From assembly GCF_022581195.2 (NCBI RefSeq), contig NC_061475.1:1674001-1738000 (forward strand): 64,000 bases of DNA, written 5' to 3'. Both the position numbers and the translations under genes were made by a program. This DNA is from Helicoverpa zea (Eukaryota; Arthropoda; Insecta; Lepidoptera; Noctuidae). The notes beneath the pieces were generated by a model. It saw nothing but the letters and a program-made list of their open reading frames with translations. It was not told the origin of the DNA and made no database searches. Shown piece by piece: positions 12,526 through 25,559 of this stretch. Position 1 is the first letter of the stretch, and each line of letters begins with the position of its first letter.

Positions 12526-12779
12526 GTAAAGGTCTGATAGGCAGTCGCTCAATGTAAATACAGGTGTTCGGCACCGTTTGGATTAGTTGTTGACCCAAAT
12601 CTAGATGGAATAAAGTCAGTATAAGATTAGTTGATTCACACAGCAGATTCTAACAATGTGTGTGTACAAATATTAGGTACTTCAACCTTGATCTTTAGAC
12701 TTGTTTCTATATATCAGACTTGAATAGAATAGGTACCTACCTAGCTTGTTTACAAGACTTTGGAACGACGACTAAATCA

Positions 12780-12910
12780 CAGTTTTGTAATGTGTGCTAA
12801 TATTATAAATTTATAAAGATAGGTGTTTGTTTGAACGTGCCAATCTTAGGAATTAGTAGCCCGATTTGAAAAATTCTTTCAGTGTTAGATAGCCCATTCG
12901 TCAAGGTAAT
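12780..12910 (+). repeat. Lep1/Helitron-like repeat fragment
   Basis: Contains TAATATTATAAA, GTTTGTTTGAACG and TTTCAGTGTTAGATAGCCCA, the hallmark words of the repeat seen complete at 29770-29985. Naming it Lep1 rests on memory of that lepidopteran family. Confidence 0.55.
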
Positions 12911-13997
12911 TATAGGCGACATGTCCGAGTGTCCATTCTCATTGAAAATTGGTGATTTGTATTTCTTATCTAAGCTACAATATTTTCTGTAATCTTATTA
13001 TCCTTTGTGAAAAATTGCGTGACATTTGCTTTGCTATAGTGTAATTAACTACCTACTACTAATTATCTCACAAACTGGTCTTAAATGCTGTTTTGTAGCG
13101 AGTTGCTAACCAGCATGATAGTTTATGTTTCTTCTCGGATCATTTGCGTTAACTGCAGAGCGAGGCTGGTTATTGGCACGGAAACATAGTTCCCTCATTA
13201 TTTAAGACTAGCTTCTAACAGCGATTTTACCTGCCTCCCGTGGGAACTTCTGTTGTTTTTATCCTTTTCTGTGATTCAATAAATGAGTCATATTGTCTTC
13301 AAATGGTTTACTGCAATACGATTGTAGATCACCCTATAAATAGACCCATGGTAAACCAATGGAATGTCATTAGAAAACGTTTGGTCCTATTTAGTAGCAG
13401 AATTCCCAGTAAGGTTAAAAACGCTATTGAGATTCAATTGATATCCAATTGACACATTAATAAAGTAGCAGAATTGAGCTCCCTGTCGAGACAACATTAC
13501 ATTTTTGTTTCGTTCTGTCACGCCACCGTAGGTATGTAATATTTGACCTAGAAGAAGTTGCCTGACCCACCTGCCTTATGGCATCTCCGTTCATCTTTCA
13601 TTCCTCCGTGTATCTAACTAATAGTCGATGGGTGTAACTACAATAGATTCTGTAGCTGACTGTAAATTGGGAGCGCGGTCACGTCTCGATGCACGCCATT
13701 ACATCTCAGTTAAATACGCGGGTTACGGTATACCCAGCTGATCTTAATCTAGAGAATTAATTCAGTTGTTCTTTTAGATAGCGCGGTTAAACTAGACTAA
13801 GTATAGAGACAAAAAAGAAATAAGGTGTCAGGCTCACAATTTGATACTGTAAGGAAAAAGTATATTTTGAGGAGATATAAAATTAGAAGAAAGGTGAATC
13901 ACAAGATCTTGTAGTCAAAGATACTTCTCGAGCGATGTACCTTAGATTAGATACATATAGTTTAGCTTATAAGTTTCCAAAAGCAGCAAGTTTTACC
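12911..13997. other. Intergenic stretch, no gene seen
   Basis: No exon-like sequence. Positions about 13250-13450 share words (TTTTTATCCTTTTCTGTGATTCAATAA type) with 44450-44660 in a lectin intron, marking another dispersed repeat. Confidence 0.45.
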
Positions 13998-14065
13998 AAG
14001 GTATTTGTCCGGGTAACTGGGTTGAGGAGGTCAGATAGGCAGTCGCTTCTTGTAAAACACTGGTA
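13998..14065 (+). repeat. 5S-type SINE fragment
   Basis: Matches the body of the family (GGTAACTGGGTTGAGGAGGT) and ends about 40 bp before the acceptor of the next JHEH exon. Confidence 0.6.
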
Positions 14066-14113
14066 CTGAACTGCACGCAAAAAGATAATTTATTTTTCCA
14101 TTTTCAGACCACG

Positions 14114-17100
14114 ATGGGTTTTCTTGTAAAAGCGGTGCTCGTTGCCGCGCTAGGCGTGGGAGCATGGTTTGCCTTCAAGTGCTCCAAACCTCAAACCCTA
14201 CCCCGCTTCGATAGTGACGAGTGGTGGGGACCAAAGGAGCTGAAAGGAACCAAACAAGACCAGAGCATCAGACCGTTTAAGGTCAAATTTGATGAGGAGG
14301 TAAGGATATTTAAAAACTTTTATTACCCACACATTAATCATAGATGACCTAAGGGCTTGTTCCCCATATTCTATCTATTCATTTCCTTAACTAGAGATTT
14401 ATAATTTAGACAGTAACCCTATACTATAATGTCAAATTCTTATGCCTAGTAAGCAAAACCAAAATATAGTTAGAGTTTTGGAAACGGCCGTTAATAGTTT
14501 TGGATAACAGAATGTACACTAATAATTTAAAGCTCATTTATTAGTTAAAATGTGCTAATCTCAGTAAATATTGGGCTCATTAGGAAAAAACTTTCAATAT
14601 CAGTATTTTGTACGTTTGTTTACACGTGTATTGCATGGCACGCCTAGAATTTTGCTAAACATGATTCTGATATTATCTCTCGTATTAAAATATATGGTGC
14701 AAAATGTGTTTCTAACATTTCAAAAAGCTGCGTCATGCTGAAAATGTAATTTGTTATCAGTGTTCATCATCATGAGTGTAAATTTTGGTATCTATCAGAG
14801 CTCGAAGTTCAGTGAGACCTTTGTACCAAGTCGATACATGTACAATGTTCCATTTCATGATGTTACATCATGAAGTTCCATTTCATATGTTCAGTTCCAT
14901 CATCAGATCCGTTTGACGATACAATATGGTGTATAATACGGTTAATAATATGGTAAATAGTATGGTACATATGGTATATAATAGGGTACATGTATTGTCA
15001 TCGGAACTACATAGGTACAGTTGCTAATTTTCATGACACTGCGATCATTGGAAGATAGGTAGTTAAAGTTACCTTAGATTCCACTACACAGTTACACACA
15101 GGTCGACCTAAAACGTGGTAAATATGCACTTTGTTTCAGATGATAAAAGACTTAAGACATCGTTTGAAGAACCACCGTAAATTCACGCCACCTCTAGAGG
15201 GAGTAGGCTTTGAGTATGGGTTCAATACGGCTCAACTCGACTCCTGGTTGAACTACTGGGCTGAAAAGTACAACTTCAGCGAACGTGAAGCTTTCCTTAA
15301 CAAGTTCCCTCACTACAAGACTAAGATTCAAGGCTTGGATATTCATTTTATCAGGGTTAAGCCCCAGCAAGTGAGTGCAACATTATGTATGAAAATTTCG
15401 TCTAACTATCACAGTTTATAAGACGCACCCTGGTGATAAAAAGGGTGGAAAGCAAAGTCTTAGTTTATTTTAATATTTACTTATTCTTTAAGAAAAAAAA
15501 ATCTACAAAGTAGGTTCATTTGAACTAGGCACCATTACACAACAATTACGGAAACTAAGTCATCATGATATTTTTTTTCAATCAGATCTTATCAACGCAT
15601 TATTAGATCAGATATTGAGATAAATTGAAAACAAAATATTATATTTTGATGGTTTTTCCTCATCCTTCCTTTTAAGTGATTGTCATTAATTATTCCCGTA
15701 AAATAAGACCAGTACCTAAGGACCACAATTCTTAAGAAGACTAAAACTTGTCACAATAAAATATGTTCATCCTACAGTGACTATAGACATCAACTCAGTC
15801 TTATTAGTCCAATAAAATTGAATATGAATAGAATAACCCTTGATTCCTCACCAAGTAATAGCACAACTATTAAGTCTACAGCATGTCGATTCTATAAAAT
15901 ATCACAACTCACTTCGACATCACTCTCACTTCGACTTCGATCTAAAGGTAGAATTCCGTGGACGCGACAATAGTCAACCTTTGAAAATGTATGGCACCGT
16001 TGTCGAGGCCCGTGACAGTCGCGCGCGGCCGACGAATTTCGTAAGCTGCTCGCGGCATTGTCAAAAATTTAATTCTGGTTTTACTAAAATTCTATAGATG
16101 TTATTAAGCGCTAGACCATGTTGAGAAGTGTACGGCCGCGAGCGGCTCACGAAATTCGTCGTCCGCGCGCGACTGTCGCAGCCCTCGGCAGCGGTGCCAT
16201 ACATTTTCATAGGTTGACTTTTGTCGCGCGCGGCTGCGACAATCGCGACCCACGGAATTCTACCTTAAAGTTTCGTGATTGACATTGTCAAACTACACTA
16301 GCGCTTCACTATCGAGCGTGTTGACAAGTTGAACTAAATCAAAGTCGAGATTTTGACAGATTTGTCAAAATCTGTCTATCTATAGGGGAGGTAGGGGAGA
16401 GATGGGCAGTTGGGAGACATGATCAAATCAGAATAAAAGGGGGGTCCTTTTATTCTGATTTCTGATCATAGTTTTGTTTTTTTTTAATTGGGTAGTTTAC
16501 GTTTTTTTAATGAAAGGTATGTGTATTTTCTATTATTAATTATTGATTGTCAAAATCTCCAGTTACAATTATAGTAAGTCGATGCAATCCACACCTATTA
16601 TACCTTTAGAAGAGAGTACTACAGCAATAGTTAATGGGCCCCACGTTTTTATTTTAGTCTAATATGACCGGGACCACCTACGTAGGTTGACAGGTAAGTA
16701 ACTATTTTTTATTTTCTAGTTTTCAGTGCACATAAGATAAAACCGTTTAACTTAAAAGTTTTTTTGAAACTGATTGTAATTTTTAGGAAAGCTCTTTCAT
16801 TATATCTAGCCGAATATAAGAAATGGCAATAAAAGTTGATAATGATCTGTAAATGGTAATGTAATGGTCTTATTCCAATTGAAAATAAATTGCATTATAC
16901 ATCCTCAGGTCCCCAAAGACGTGGAAGTAATCCCTCTCCTCATGGTACACGGGTGGCCAGGGTCTGTGCGAGAGTTCTACGAAGCAATCCCTATGCTCAC
17001 CCGTCAGACCCCTGGATACAACTTCGTCTTCGAGCTGATCATGCCCAGTATACCTGGCTACGGTTTTTCAGAGGTAAGTTGCCCCCTTCATTGGGATGTA

Positions 17101-19527
17101 TGGTGCTACTTTTAGAAAGGATCAAGCTACTGTGAAGTATGGTTTCAACGGCTTCTTAATAATGGATTTTTGATTTCTTATGCTTTGTGGAAATGATCAT
17201 ATCTACCATTCTTACTTAACGCAATATATTTATTGCAAAGTGCATACAGTTACAATTACAAAAATGCATCCTAATCTTAGATATACCTACATTACACAAA
17301 TTATAAAAAAAATTGTTCTCTATTGAAATAAACTACTTTAAGAATTTTGTCGCGGTAAATAAGTACTACTTTTATTGGAATTCCAACGTGTCCTTTACGA
17401 TATCCATGGTCACGGGCAGACTAAGATGTTGAAATTAATATTTGTACTAAATTTTTCTGTATTTCTGTTTTTTCTGTATAGGGTGCAGCAAGACCCGGCT
17501 TGGGTATGCCCCAAGTGGCTGTGATCTTCAGGAATCTGATGAACCGGCTCGGCCACCAGAAGTTCTACGTGCAAGGAGGTGATTGGGGCGCTGGTATCAT
17601 AGCTACCATGTCCACCTTGTTCCCTGAAGACATTCTGGGATCTCACTCCAATATGTTGTTCACTCAGGTTGGTAAATGAAAGCGCTGTAAGGTCTGCTAA
17701 TAAAGACTTGAGTAGAGTATTTACAGTATTGGCCTTTTAGTGGTCAACTCTTCAACATTAGAGGACGATTGATGCTTGTGTGTGTCTGATCTTCAGCCCA
17801 AACAGATGAACCAAATAATATATTTCAAATAGGAGTCATCATAATCATCATTCTCGGATGAGAAGAAAACCTTGTTCTTGATGCAAAAGTTATTTGTCGT
17901 TATTTATCTGTTTATGAAATATGTTTTTGAATCATAATATCGGAATAATGATGAGCTTTCTTCAAGATCTTTTTCTTAATGTGACTTATTTTGTGTAGAA
18001 CTCTTGTGGAACGCTGAAGACCTTGCTCGGTGCCTTCTTCCCCTCACTGGTGATCGAAGACCGTCTCGCAGATAGGATGTACCCACTGTCCAAGATGTTC
18101 GCTTACATCATGGAAGAGTTTGGTTACATGCACATTCAGGCTACTAAACCTGATACCGTTGGTAAGTGGCCGCTTTCAAGTTCTGTCAATTTTTACTGTT
18201 TTTTTTTTTTTTTTTAATTAGAATATATATTTTCAGAAAAAACTCCTTTTCATACCTAGGTACATAAAAAGACTATTTCGAGGCCGGGTCAAAACATGTT
18301 TCCGTAGCCATACAATTTAGGGCCTATTGCACCGTTTTTCCTACATATTTAACCTAACTTTGAACGAAAAATGTTCAGTACCTAAATATGATTTAAGTAA
18401 ACTTACGTTTGCCTATGTCATCGGTGACTTTAGGCGTGACAAACAGACGAAAGAGACTGAAAGGTTTCAACATTTATTTCAAGAAAAATCCATCTAACCA
18501 TCGGATCTTTATTCCCAGGTGTTCCTCTCAACGACTCCCCTGCCGGTCTTCTCGCGTACATTCTGGAGAAGTTCTCCACCTGGACCAAGAAGGAGTACAA
18601 GTACAAACCAGACGGTGGTCTTAGTGCCAGGTTCACGAAAGACCAGCTCATCGACAACCTCATGATCTACTGGTCTACTAACTCCATCACAACATCCATG
18701 AGGTTCTATGCTGAGAACTTTTCCGATAAGATGAGAGAACTTCAATTGGACCAGTAAGTGTGACGAACTTTTTAAAATGTTATTTATGGAGAAAATATTT
18801 ATCTGTTTATTTGGGTCCATCGACAGTGGCCAACAGCAATAAAAATATGGTAAAATTTGAAATTAGATGAAATGACTTACAATCACAGTTAAGGACAAGT
18901 TGCGATGAAAAAAAAATACAGCAAACCCCGTTTTTCATAATAAAAGACACAACTTCAGTACAAATAAACATACGTAAAAATAAATGATAGTGTCTGTAGA
19001 AAGCTATAATCATGTATGTTTTTGTACTTCATAATTTGACTTACTGTAAACCCGCTATTGTGGTCAGGTAATAACTTGATGCGAAAAAATTATGAATACA
19101 TATATTTTTTAGAAAGTTTTGAGGAAAAGCAGGAATAGGAAGATGGATGCCATCACAAGTGTGACGAATAAAAAATATTGTTGCTAACCAAATAAGATTT
19201 GGACTAAAATGTACTTAGGAACATCGAATAGTTTTAAATACATATTTTATTTTATTTACTCTTATCAGAAACAGTATTAACTATGACCTCTTTCACAGGT
19301 TAACAACACCAGTACCAACATGGGCGCTCCAAGCTAGAGACGAGCTCTTCTACCAGCCTCCAAGCATCCTGAAGACTAAGTTCCTCAACCTGCTAGGCAA
19401 CACAGTCTTGGATGATGGAGGGCATTTCCTAGCCTTCGAGCTACCTGAAGTCCTCACAGCCGATGTGTTCAAGGCAGTCAAAGTATTCAAAGAATGGCAT
19501 CAAAAGAACAAGAAGACTGAACTGTGA
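14114..19527 (+). CDS. Jheh: Juvenile hormone epoxide hydrolase (464 aa)
   Basis: Seven coding exons: 14114-14299, 15140-15370, 16909-17073, 17482-17667, 17999-18161, 18519-18753, 19299-19527 (TGA). They join in frame to 464 residues, the usual JHEH length. An N-terminal hydrophobic anchor (residues 2-22) precedes DEWWGP. HGWP (His153) is the oxyanion motif, Asp228 in GGDWG the nucleophile, Glu404 in ARDE and His431 in GGHF complete the triad. It should act at the ER membrane on juvenile hormone or its acid. The ATG is 6 nt after a TTTTCAG acceptor at 14107, so an untranslated leader exon lies upstream. Exon 4 runs 13 codons further than in the neighbouring copies and ends at a weak donor (GTTGGT); exon 5 is correspondingly shorter. 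Intron 2 carries a GC-rich foldback element. Confidence 0.93.
15940..16275. mobile_element. GC-rich foldback element in JHEH intron 2
   Basis: The left arm (AGGTAGAATTCCGTGG ... GAAAATGTATGGCACCG) is matched in inverse order by the right arm (CGGTGCCATACATTTTC ... CCACGGAATTCTACCT), with short internal mismatches. The arms are rich in CGCGCG, unlike the AT-rich intron around them. No ORF of note; a long-TIR MITE is likely. Confidence 0.7.
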
Positions 19528-19617
19528 TTTGGTTGTTATTAAATGTTTTTTATAGTATTTTTTTTTAATATGTTGTTTTATTTTCTATAGTTGTGAAAAT
19601 CCTATTCAATCTGTATT

Positions 19618-19623
19618 AATAAA
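19618..19623 (+). promoter_or_regulatory. Polyadenylation signal AATAAA
   Basis: AATAAA 91 nt after the stop codon of the JHEH gene ending at 19527. It is the first canonical signal after that stop. Confidence 0.55.
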
Positions 19624-19639
19624 ACTGAAGATCAATGGT

Positions 19640-19760
19640 CCAATTTGAAAAACTCTTTCAGTATTAGATAGCCTATATGTAGAGGAAAGCTATATGGGCT
19701 ACCTTTTATTCGGATACCTACGCAAAGGAGTTCCTACAAAACACGGGTAAGCCACTATTG
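19640..19760 (+). repeat. Lep1/Helitron-like repeat fragment
   Basis: Contains the family words TTTCAGTATTAGATAGCC and GGAAAGCTATATGGGCTACC, followed by a decayed end. Confidence 0.5.
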
Positions 19761-19799
19761 GAAATAAGTACCTACCTGTAATAAATAAATATATGAAAG

Positions 19800-20450
19800 C
19801 TACATGATTACACTCATTAATAGAAAATATATTTCGGACAAGAGTAACTATGTCACGAATCATTAGTTACCTACTAGCTATTTCCCTGAGATTTCATCCG
19901 CCAAAATTCTCCTTGTACTTACCCAGACAAAATACAAGCTGTTGATTTGCATCCGTGCCATATTCAAGGACGTAATTATGCTAATGATTCTCGACCCAAA
20001 TCAACAAAAAAATTGGTTTAATTTTTAATTTTATTTTTTATTTTCGGAATTCCGTCAATGTCATCTAGCCGTATTTAAACTTGGCGCGTGTGTTACTGGA
20101 TTAAAACCATGCTGCGCCCTCACACAAACGCAAACACATAGCATACGCAACGATTATTCATTTCATTCATAAAATTGGATTACTTCTGAAATACTACGAC
20201 ATTACAATGACAAAAAAAGCAGTGTATATTAGCTATTTCCCGTATTTTATGTCCTCCTCCTGATGTATGGCACAAATGCAAATCAACACCTTGTATAGCC
20301 TATGTTACTCGGGGATATTCTAACTTCTAAACGTCGCAAATAGTTCCTCTTTATTACATTAGTGCAGATATCATCAATCATCATCATATATCAATAATTT
20401 ATTAAAAAGAATACATAGATACAATCAGTACCAATGAATTGGGGAAATCT
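19800..20450. other. Intergenic stretch, nothing recognised
   Basis: AT-rich, with no exon, RNA gene or clear repeat that I could identify. Confidence 0.4.
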
Positions 20451-20454
20451 ATTC

Positions 20455-21075
20455 AACTGCCTGACACCACCAGACCACGGGACTATAGAGTCCCGGACTT
20501 TTGGGAGGCGAACGTGGGGCCGGAGCCAACACGCTGAAGCCTTTTTGAGACAACTTAAATGAAATGGTGATATAAGACTGACGATTATCCCTGTACCATA
20601 CACTATGGAAACGTACTACTACTACGTAACCTACTCAAGGACAACCCCGGTTCTGTGCTAAACTATTGCTAACTATAGAATAAAACTACTTGAGCTGTTG
20701 TGATAGGATGCTACTGTACTGGGAATAGAGGAACTTTGGCACCTGCCGATAACAATGTAAACACACATAAAAATTGCAGGTGGAGACTCGCCAGCTCACT
20801 TACTGGGCCCCCCGGAATCAGTCACTTAATAGCAATACACGGACATGAGCGGCTGAAGGGTGAAGCTGCCTCGCTGGACTTTAAACTAAGATCACGTGCC
20901 CCCTGTGGGTCCAGCATCTCTGGCCCACTCGCCACTTACCACGAGGCATCCACCCTCCAAGCAGGGCTACTAACCCTAGCGCGACTCCACTCTGGACGGC
21001 CAATGAAGGCAAGCCAGAGGCTGGGAGACCTAGCACCCGGCATGGCTCACACTGACCGGCCGGATGAGAGGGACA
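20455..21075. repeat. Dispersed GC-rich repeat (unclassified transposon fragment)
   Basis: Part of it (20455-20680) recurs inverted at about 780-980, and a scrap at 21785-21830. The longest ORF here, 20700-21113, has no recognisable protein family and ends in stop-rich DNA, so it is treated as non-coding repeat. Confidence 0.55.
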
Positions 21076-21149
21076 GTATACTTTCCCTATTATTAAAATA
21101 TTCTGTTCACTAAAACAAATACAATCAATTATTATTTATTTATCATCAT

Positions 21150-22475
21150 CAAATACATGAAGCAGAAGGGAGTGGATGTAAGTATGACGTCTGATAGAGA
21201 GGAATGGAAGAAAAAGACATGTTGCGCCGACCCCAAATGACTTGGGAACAGGGCAGGAAGATGAAATACAAGAATTTTATAGTTACCTACAAGTTGAATT
21301 AAACATAGACACTTTTGTCTGATGTAAGATCCTATATTACAGAACACCAGGCCTACCCTCCGCCGAAAAAAATCTTAAAACTTAAAAAACTTAAACTTAA
21401 AACTATTGAGAAAAAATTAAATTGAAATACTTAACATAAAAACAAAAATTATTAGGTATGTACCTACAAATACGGCAATACAATTGCTAAAGAATCATGT
21501 GGTATTATGAAATCTGTAGTAATAAGACAGTGACATGAGGAAATCAACGATGATACAGCAGTTTAAAATCATTAGTAATAACTGTCAAATCCGAACAAGT
21601 TTCGACTTGTTGTGGGAATAAAAATAGCTTAATTATGCAATAATGTATGTGTATGGTAAATATTGTCATTTGCAAATGCAAAATTCCTCATAGATTCCCC
21701 ATTCCTAATCCATTTATATCCATTTATATCCATCACAATAGCTCTAGTAGTTTTATCCCATCCCATAGTTAGCATAAACCAATAAGTCCCCCACGCTCGC
21801 CTTAAAACAATCCGGGACTCTATAGTTCGTAAATACTCATAGGTACATATGTTGGAAACCAATGGTTGAGAAAAGGTGAAGGAAAACCTCTTGAGGAAAC
21901 CTGGACTTCCTAGTCTGAAATCGAATCGAATCGATAACGGTATTTTTTCTTTATAGAAGAGGCTTTTGCCCTCCAGTGAAGACAATAACAAAGGCCGACG
22001 ATGTAATGATGAATTATCATCATCCTCCGAGCCTTTTTCCCAAACTATGTTGGGGTCGGCTTCCAGTCTCCAGTAATGATGAATTATGAACAGCAAAATA
22101 ATAAGAACATTTATTTGTTGGGCACTGAAAAAAAGAGATGAGCTATGCTGCAGAAATGAGATGTTGAGTGGGGTGTGACAAGAATGTATAAACTGAGGAA
22201 CGATTACATTACAGGAAGTCTGAAAGTAGCACCAGTTACGGAAAATTTGAGAAGCAAGAGGTTGTCATGGTATGGGCATGTAATGAGGAGGGATGGCACG
22301 CATGCAAAGTGTTTGCTAAGTATGAATGTAGATGGATGAAGAGGGAGAGGAAGACCTAAGAAAAGATAGACGGATTGCCTAAAAGATGACATGAATAAGA
22401 AGTGAGTGAGTGTCAGTATGACGAGTGACAGGGAGGAATGTAAGCCAAAAACATATTGAGCCGACCCTAATTAAA
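21150..22475 (+). mobile_element. RTE-type LINE 3'-end fragments
   Basis: Two pieces, about 21150-21265 and 22150-22475, match on the opposite strand the better preserved fragment at 62456-62880 (shared GTATGGGCATGTAATGAGG and GTCAGTATGACGAGTGACAG). Frame is broken by stops. A decayed family A SINE lies between them at 21826-22010. Confidence 0.65.
21826..22010 (+). repeat. Decayed family A SINE
   Basis: Retains ACCAATGGTTGAGAAAAGG and CTTGAGGAAACCTGGACT, both diagnostic of the SINE seen at 261-550, and lacks the tRNA-like head. Confidence 0.6.
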
Positions 22476-22594
22476 ATTGGGAATAGGAAAATAAATATAG
22501 AAAGAGGAAAATATCTTTCATATTATTTTTGTTCTTCGTTTACACAGACAGTCTACACCTCTGAATTCTAACTCTCCCACTACGGAAGAGATTT

Positions 22595-23057
22595 CCTTAG
22601 AGATAAGAATGTACCTTTGTACCTTTGGTTTGGCACGCGACGATGGCAAGAGACCAGACGGCATGTCGCTATTTCCGTGGAAGATGGGTAGGACTTTAGT
22701 GTGGGACGCGACCTGCGTCGACACTCTTGCGCCATCCCATCTTCCTAGAACTGCGTGTTGTGTCGGCTCCGCCGCTTCACAAGCAGAGGACCTCAAACGG
22801 CGCAAATATAGTAGCCTTATCGGGAATTACATGTTTGAGCCGTTTTGGTCGAAACTCTCGGGCCGTGGGGTCCGAGTGCTCACGCGCTTGCGAAGGAAAT
22901 TTCTAAGCGCCTTGTTGACACTTCCCGTGACCCAAAGGCTGGCTTTTATTTCGCACAGAGGTTGAGCATTGCCATCCAACGTGGCAATGCTGCCAGCCTA
23001 CTGGGTACATTACCCGGTGACAGCGATGAGGAGCAATTTTTTGATGCTATGTATTAG
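22595..23057 (+). mobile_element. LINE reverse-transcriptase ORF, C-terminal remnant
   Basis: Two overlapping frames encode RPDGMSLFPWKMGR...WDATCVDTLAPSHL and then ETLGPWGPSAHALAKEISKRL...RLSIAIQRGNAASLLGT, a C-terminal tail common in non-LTR elements of invertebrates. The frame changes near 22845, so this copy is broken. It ends at TAG 23055-23057. Confidence 0.7.
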
Positions 23058-23553
23058 TTTTAAGTTGTATATAGAAGTTTATTTTTAATTTTTAAAATTA
23101 ATGTAAATATAGAAATAATAAATAGGTTATTTCTTCGATATTGGATTAAATACTTGCAAGTCATAACATAACCAGTCTCAAAAAATTGAGAGCGGAATGT
23201 TTACGATAAATATAATATAGGATGCCTTTGTACTACTTTATGTTATTGGTTCTGTTTTCTTTTGTCATGTATTTATGTACTATGTACATAAATAAATAAG
23301 GTAAATGGCTAAATAAATAAGTGACATTCCCATCAATAAGTTTTCGAACAAATCTGAAATGCAATAAAAAACGCCGAAAATTGTATAACATCGCAAGAAA
23401 GTTTCGCACCCAGATTTTTTCTTATAAACCACTAGTATTTTTTCATTATCTGTAAATTCAGCTATAATTAACTTAATACCTGAACTGCAGTTATCAGCTT
23501 TTGTTGAGATAACGCAATGATAAGTTACCGGCGAACGCATCGAGAGACCAGTT

Positions 23554-23643
23554 AAATATATACTGCGGACCGCAGCAGTTGTGTTTAGTTGTGACTTATA
23601 TTTATTTATTTGTGTTTTATAAGGCAGTTCTTTTTTTAGAAAT
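23554..23643 (+). promoter_or_regulatory. Candidate promoter and leader exon for the JHEH at 27865
   Basis: AAATATATA at 23554-23562 is followed about 20 bp on by an initiator-like CAGTTG (23576). A strong donor GTGAGT begins at 23644, which would close a leader exon of about 65 nt. The ATG exon at 27865 begins exactly after a TCCTCAG acceptor and so requires an upstream leader exon. The pairing is inference. Confidence 0.3.
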
Positions 23644-23905
23644 GTGAGTACTATAATTCGGTTTATATATAGATTAAAATATAATTTTAACATAGGGTCA
23701 GGCAACTTTGCTAATTTTGTAATCAGAAGGAATTGTATAGATCCTTAAAAATGTTTCTCTGAGACTCTAACAGCGCTATTTCTGGGAGATTTTAAGGTAT
23801 ATTTGGCTACTTTTTGTTTTGAAACGACACAGACAACAGCGTTTGGTGATACTTAGTCAGTTTCTATTAAAAAAAAACAGGATTTTAATGTCTATGCTAA
23901 TATAT

Positions 23906-24337
23906 AACATGTAACTTAATTAACGCACATCCTGAAATTAGTTTATTCAGAATCGTTTACTGAATCGATTTATGTCATTTTTAATATAGGTAATTTTTTA
24001 TCCCAAAAATAATTAAAACTACGGAAATTATTGTCATATTAACCCTGTACAGTCAAAACAAATTCAAATAGACCGTAACTCAAAGTAATAAGACTTCGTG
24101 TATTGTCGGCTTTTTCCGTAGTTTCTTTATGTTGTGTCGAGTCGAGCGGCGCGCGGCGCGATATTTGCGTGCGTAGTAGTACCTATAACCAAAAAGTTCT
24201 CCAAGAATTGGTATAACTAATATAGTAAATAACAATGCATATACATGTTAAATTAAAAATTCAGTGTATGTATTATGATTATAACATAATATTCTAATTG
24301 GGGTGTTTGAGGGTGTGCGTTAATTACGTTACATGTT
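23906..24337. mobile_element. DNA transposon-like element with inverted ends (family M4)
   Basis: Ends AACATGTAACTTAATTAACG and, inverted, CGTTAATTACGTTACATGTT. No transposase ORF. Its first about 245 bp recur almost unchanged at 63757 and run off the right edge of the window. Confidence 0.75.
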
Positions 24338-24964
24338 GTATAAATAGCAAATATTGGATGGTTTGTTAGAATCGAATAAGCTCCGGATCTACTAAAGCGA
24401 TTTGAATAGTTCTTTCACTGTTAGGAAGCTACACTTTCTGCGCTGATTATAGGCTGTTTTATCTTGGTACGGGGAAAAGTTTTCCCGGAACGCGGGTGTA
24501 ACCGCTTGAAACAACTAGTTATGTTATTCCGATTTTAAACCAGAAAACGAGATCAAAACATCCATTTATTTTTAACATCTGCTATTTATACTGGTATGTA
24601 TGTGTGTTTTCGTTGTTATGTCATCGGCATAATATGCAATATAGAATGGGCCTCCTAATAGACTGACTCTCAGGTTCATGGTCAATTGGCCATATTATTT
24701 CATTGATACACAGAGCGCGTAGCGAAACCGCGTTGCTACGGCACTCGAAACTTGGTCCTTTGAGCATTATTTTATTTGCTTTATAACTAGTATTGTGCTA
24801 GAAACATTGAAAGTATTTTAATTGAATATTTGAGCCATTGTCTTTTTAATGAAGTTTGTATAGCGGGTACAGCTGCCAATTACATAGTTCAAATAACATT
24901 CAATTAACCTATATTGAATAGTAAAAAACAAACAACATATGATATGACTACCTCTCACCACTTG

Positions 24965-25075
24965 ATAACTGAAGTGGTATTTGGTTGCCCGGGTCCATGT
25001 ACAACACTGGTACTCAATTGCATCCAGTTAGCCTGGAAGCCGACCCCAACATAGTTGGAAAATGCTCGGCAAAAG
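24965..25075 (+). repeat. 5S-type SINE fragment
   Basis: Retains GTACAACACTGGTACTCA and AGCCTGGAAGCCGACCCCAA, the 3' body of the family. Confidence 0.55.
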
Positions 25076-25559
25076 TGACATAATTCAATTATAGGATAAA
25101 AACAAACTCTGGAGAGTTCTGAAAAATGCCAATATGTAACAAAACATACAGGTAGATATCATGATTAGCTTATCTTTTAATTATTTAGGTACATATTACA
25201 TTTCCAAGCACTGATAGCAATTTCAGGTGTTAAGTATTGTTGTCAACTGCTTATAATACTTATGTGGATATAATTGCGAAAAAGAGGTCAAGGTTATAAA
25301 GGATTTTAATTCGAAAAATACCTAATACATAGTCAAAGTCAAAGTCAAATCATTAATTCATTTAGGCCTTTACAAGCACTTATGAACGTCAAAAATATAG
25401 CTAAGTTTGATTCTAGTTGCCCATTCCAAAAGAAGCTTCCTATGGAGAAGAACGGGCAAGAAACTCCATGGTTACTCTTTTTTAAATAAAATATGGTCTT
25501 ACAGTTTGTATGTATTGATACATACAGTAACAGATACACATGTTCATATATAATTTGTA

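Noticed and set aside
20700..21113. 137-codon GC-rich open frame
   Set aside because: It is part of a repeat also seen near position 800; no protein family recognised.
23280..23705. 141-codon minus-strand open frame
   Set aside because: AT-rich, no recognisable domain, and it overlaps the candidate leader exon on the other strand.
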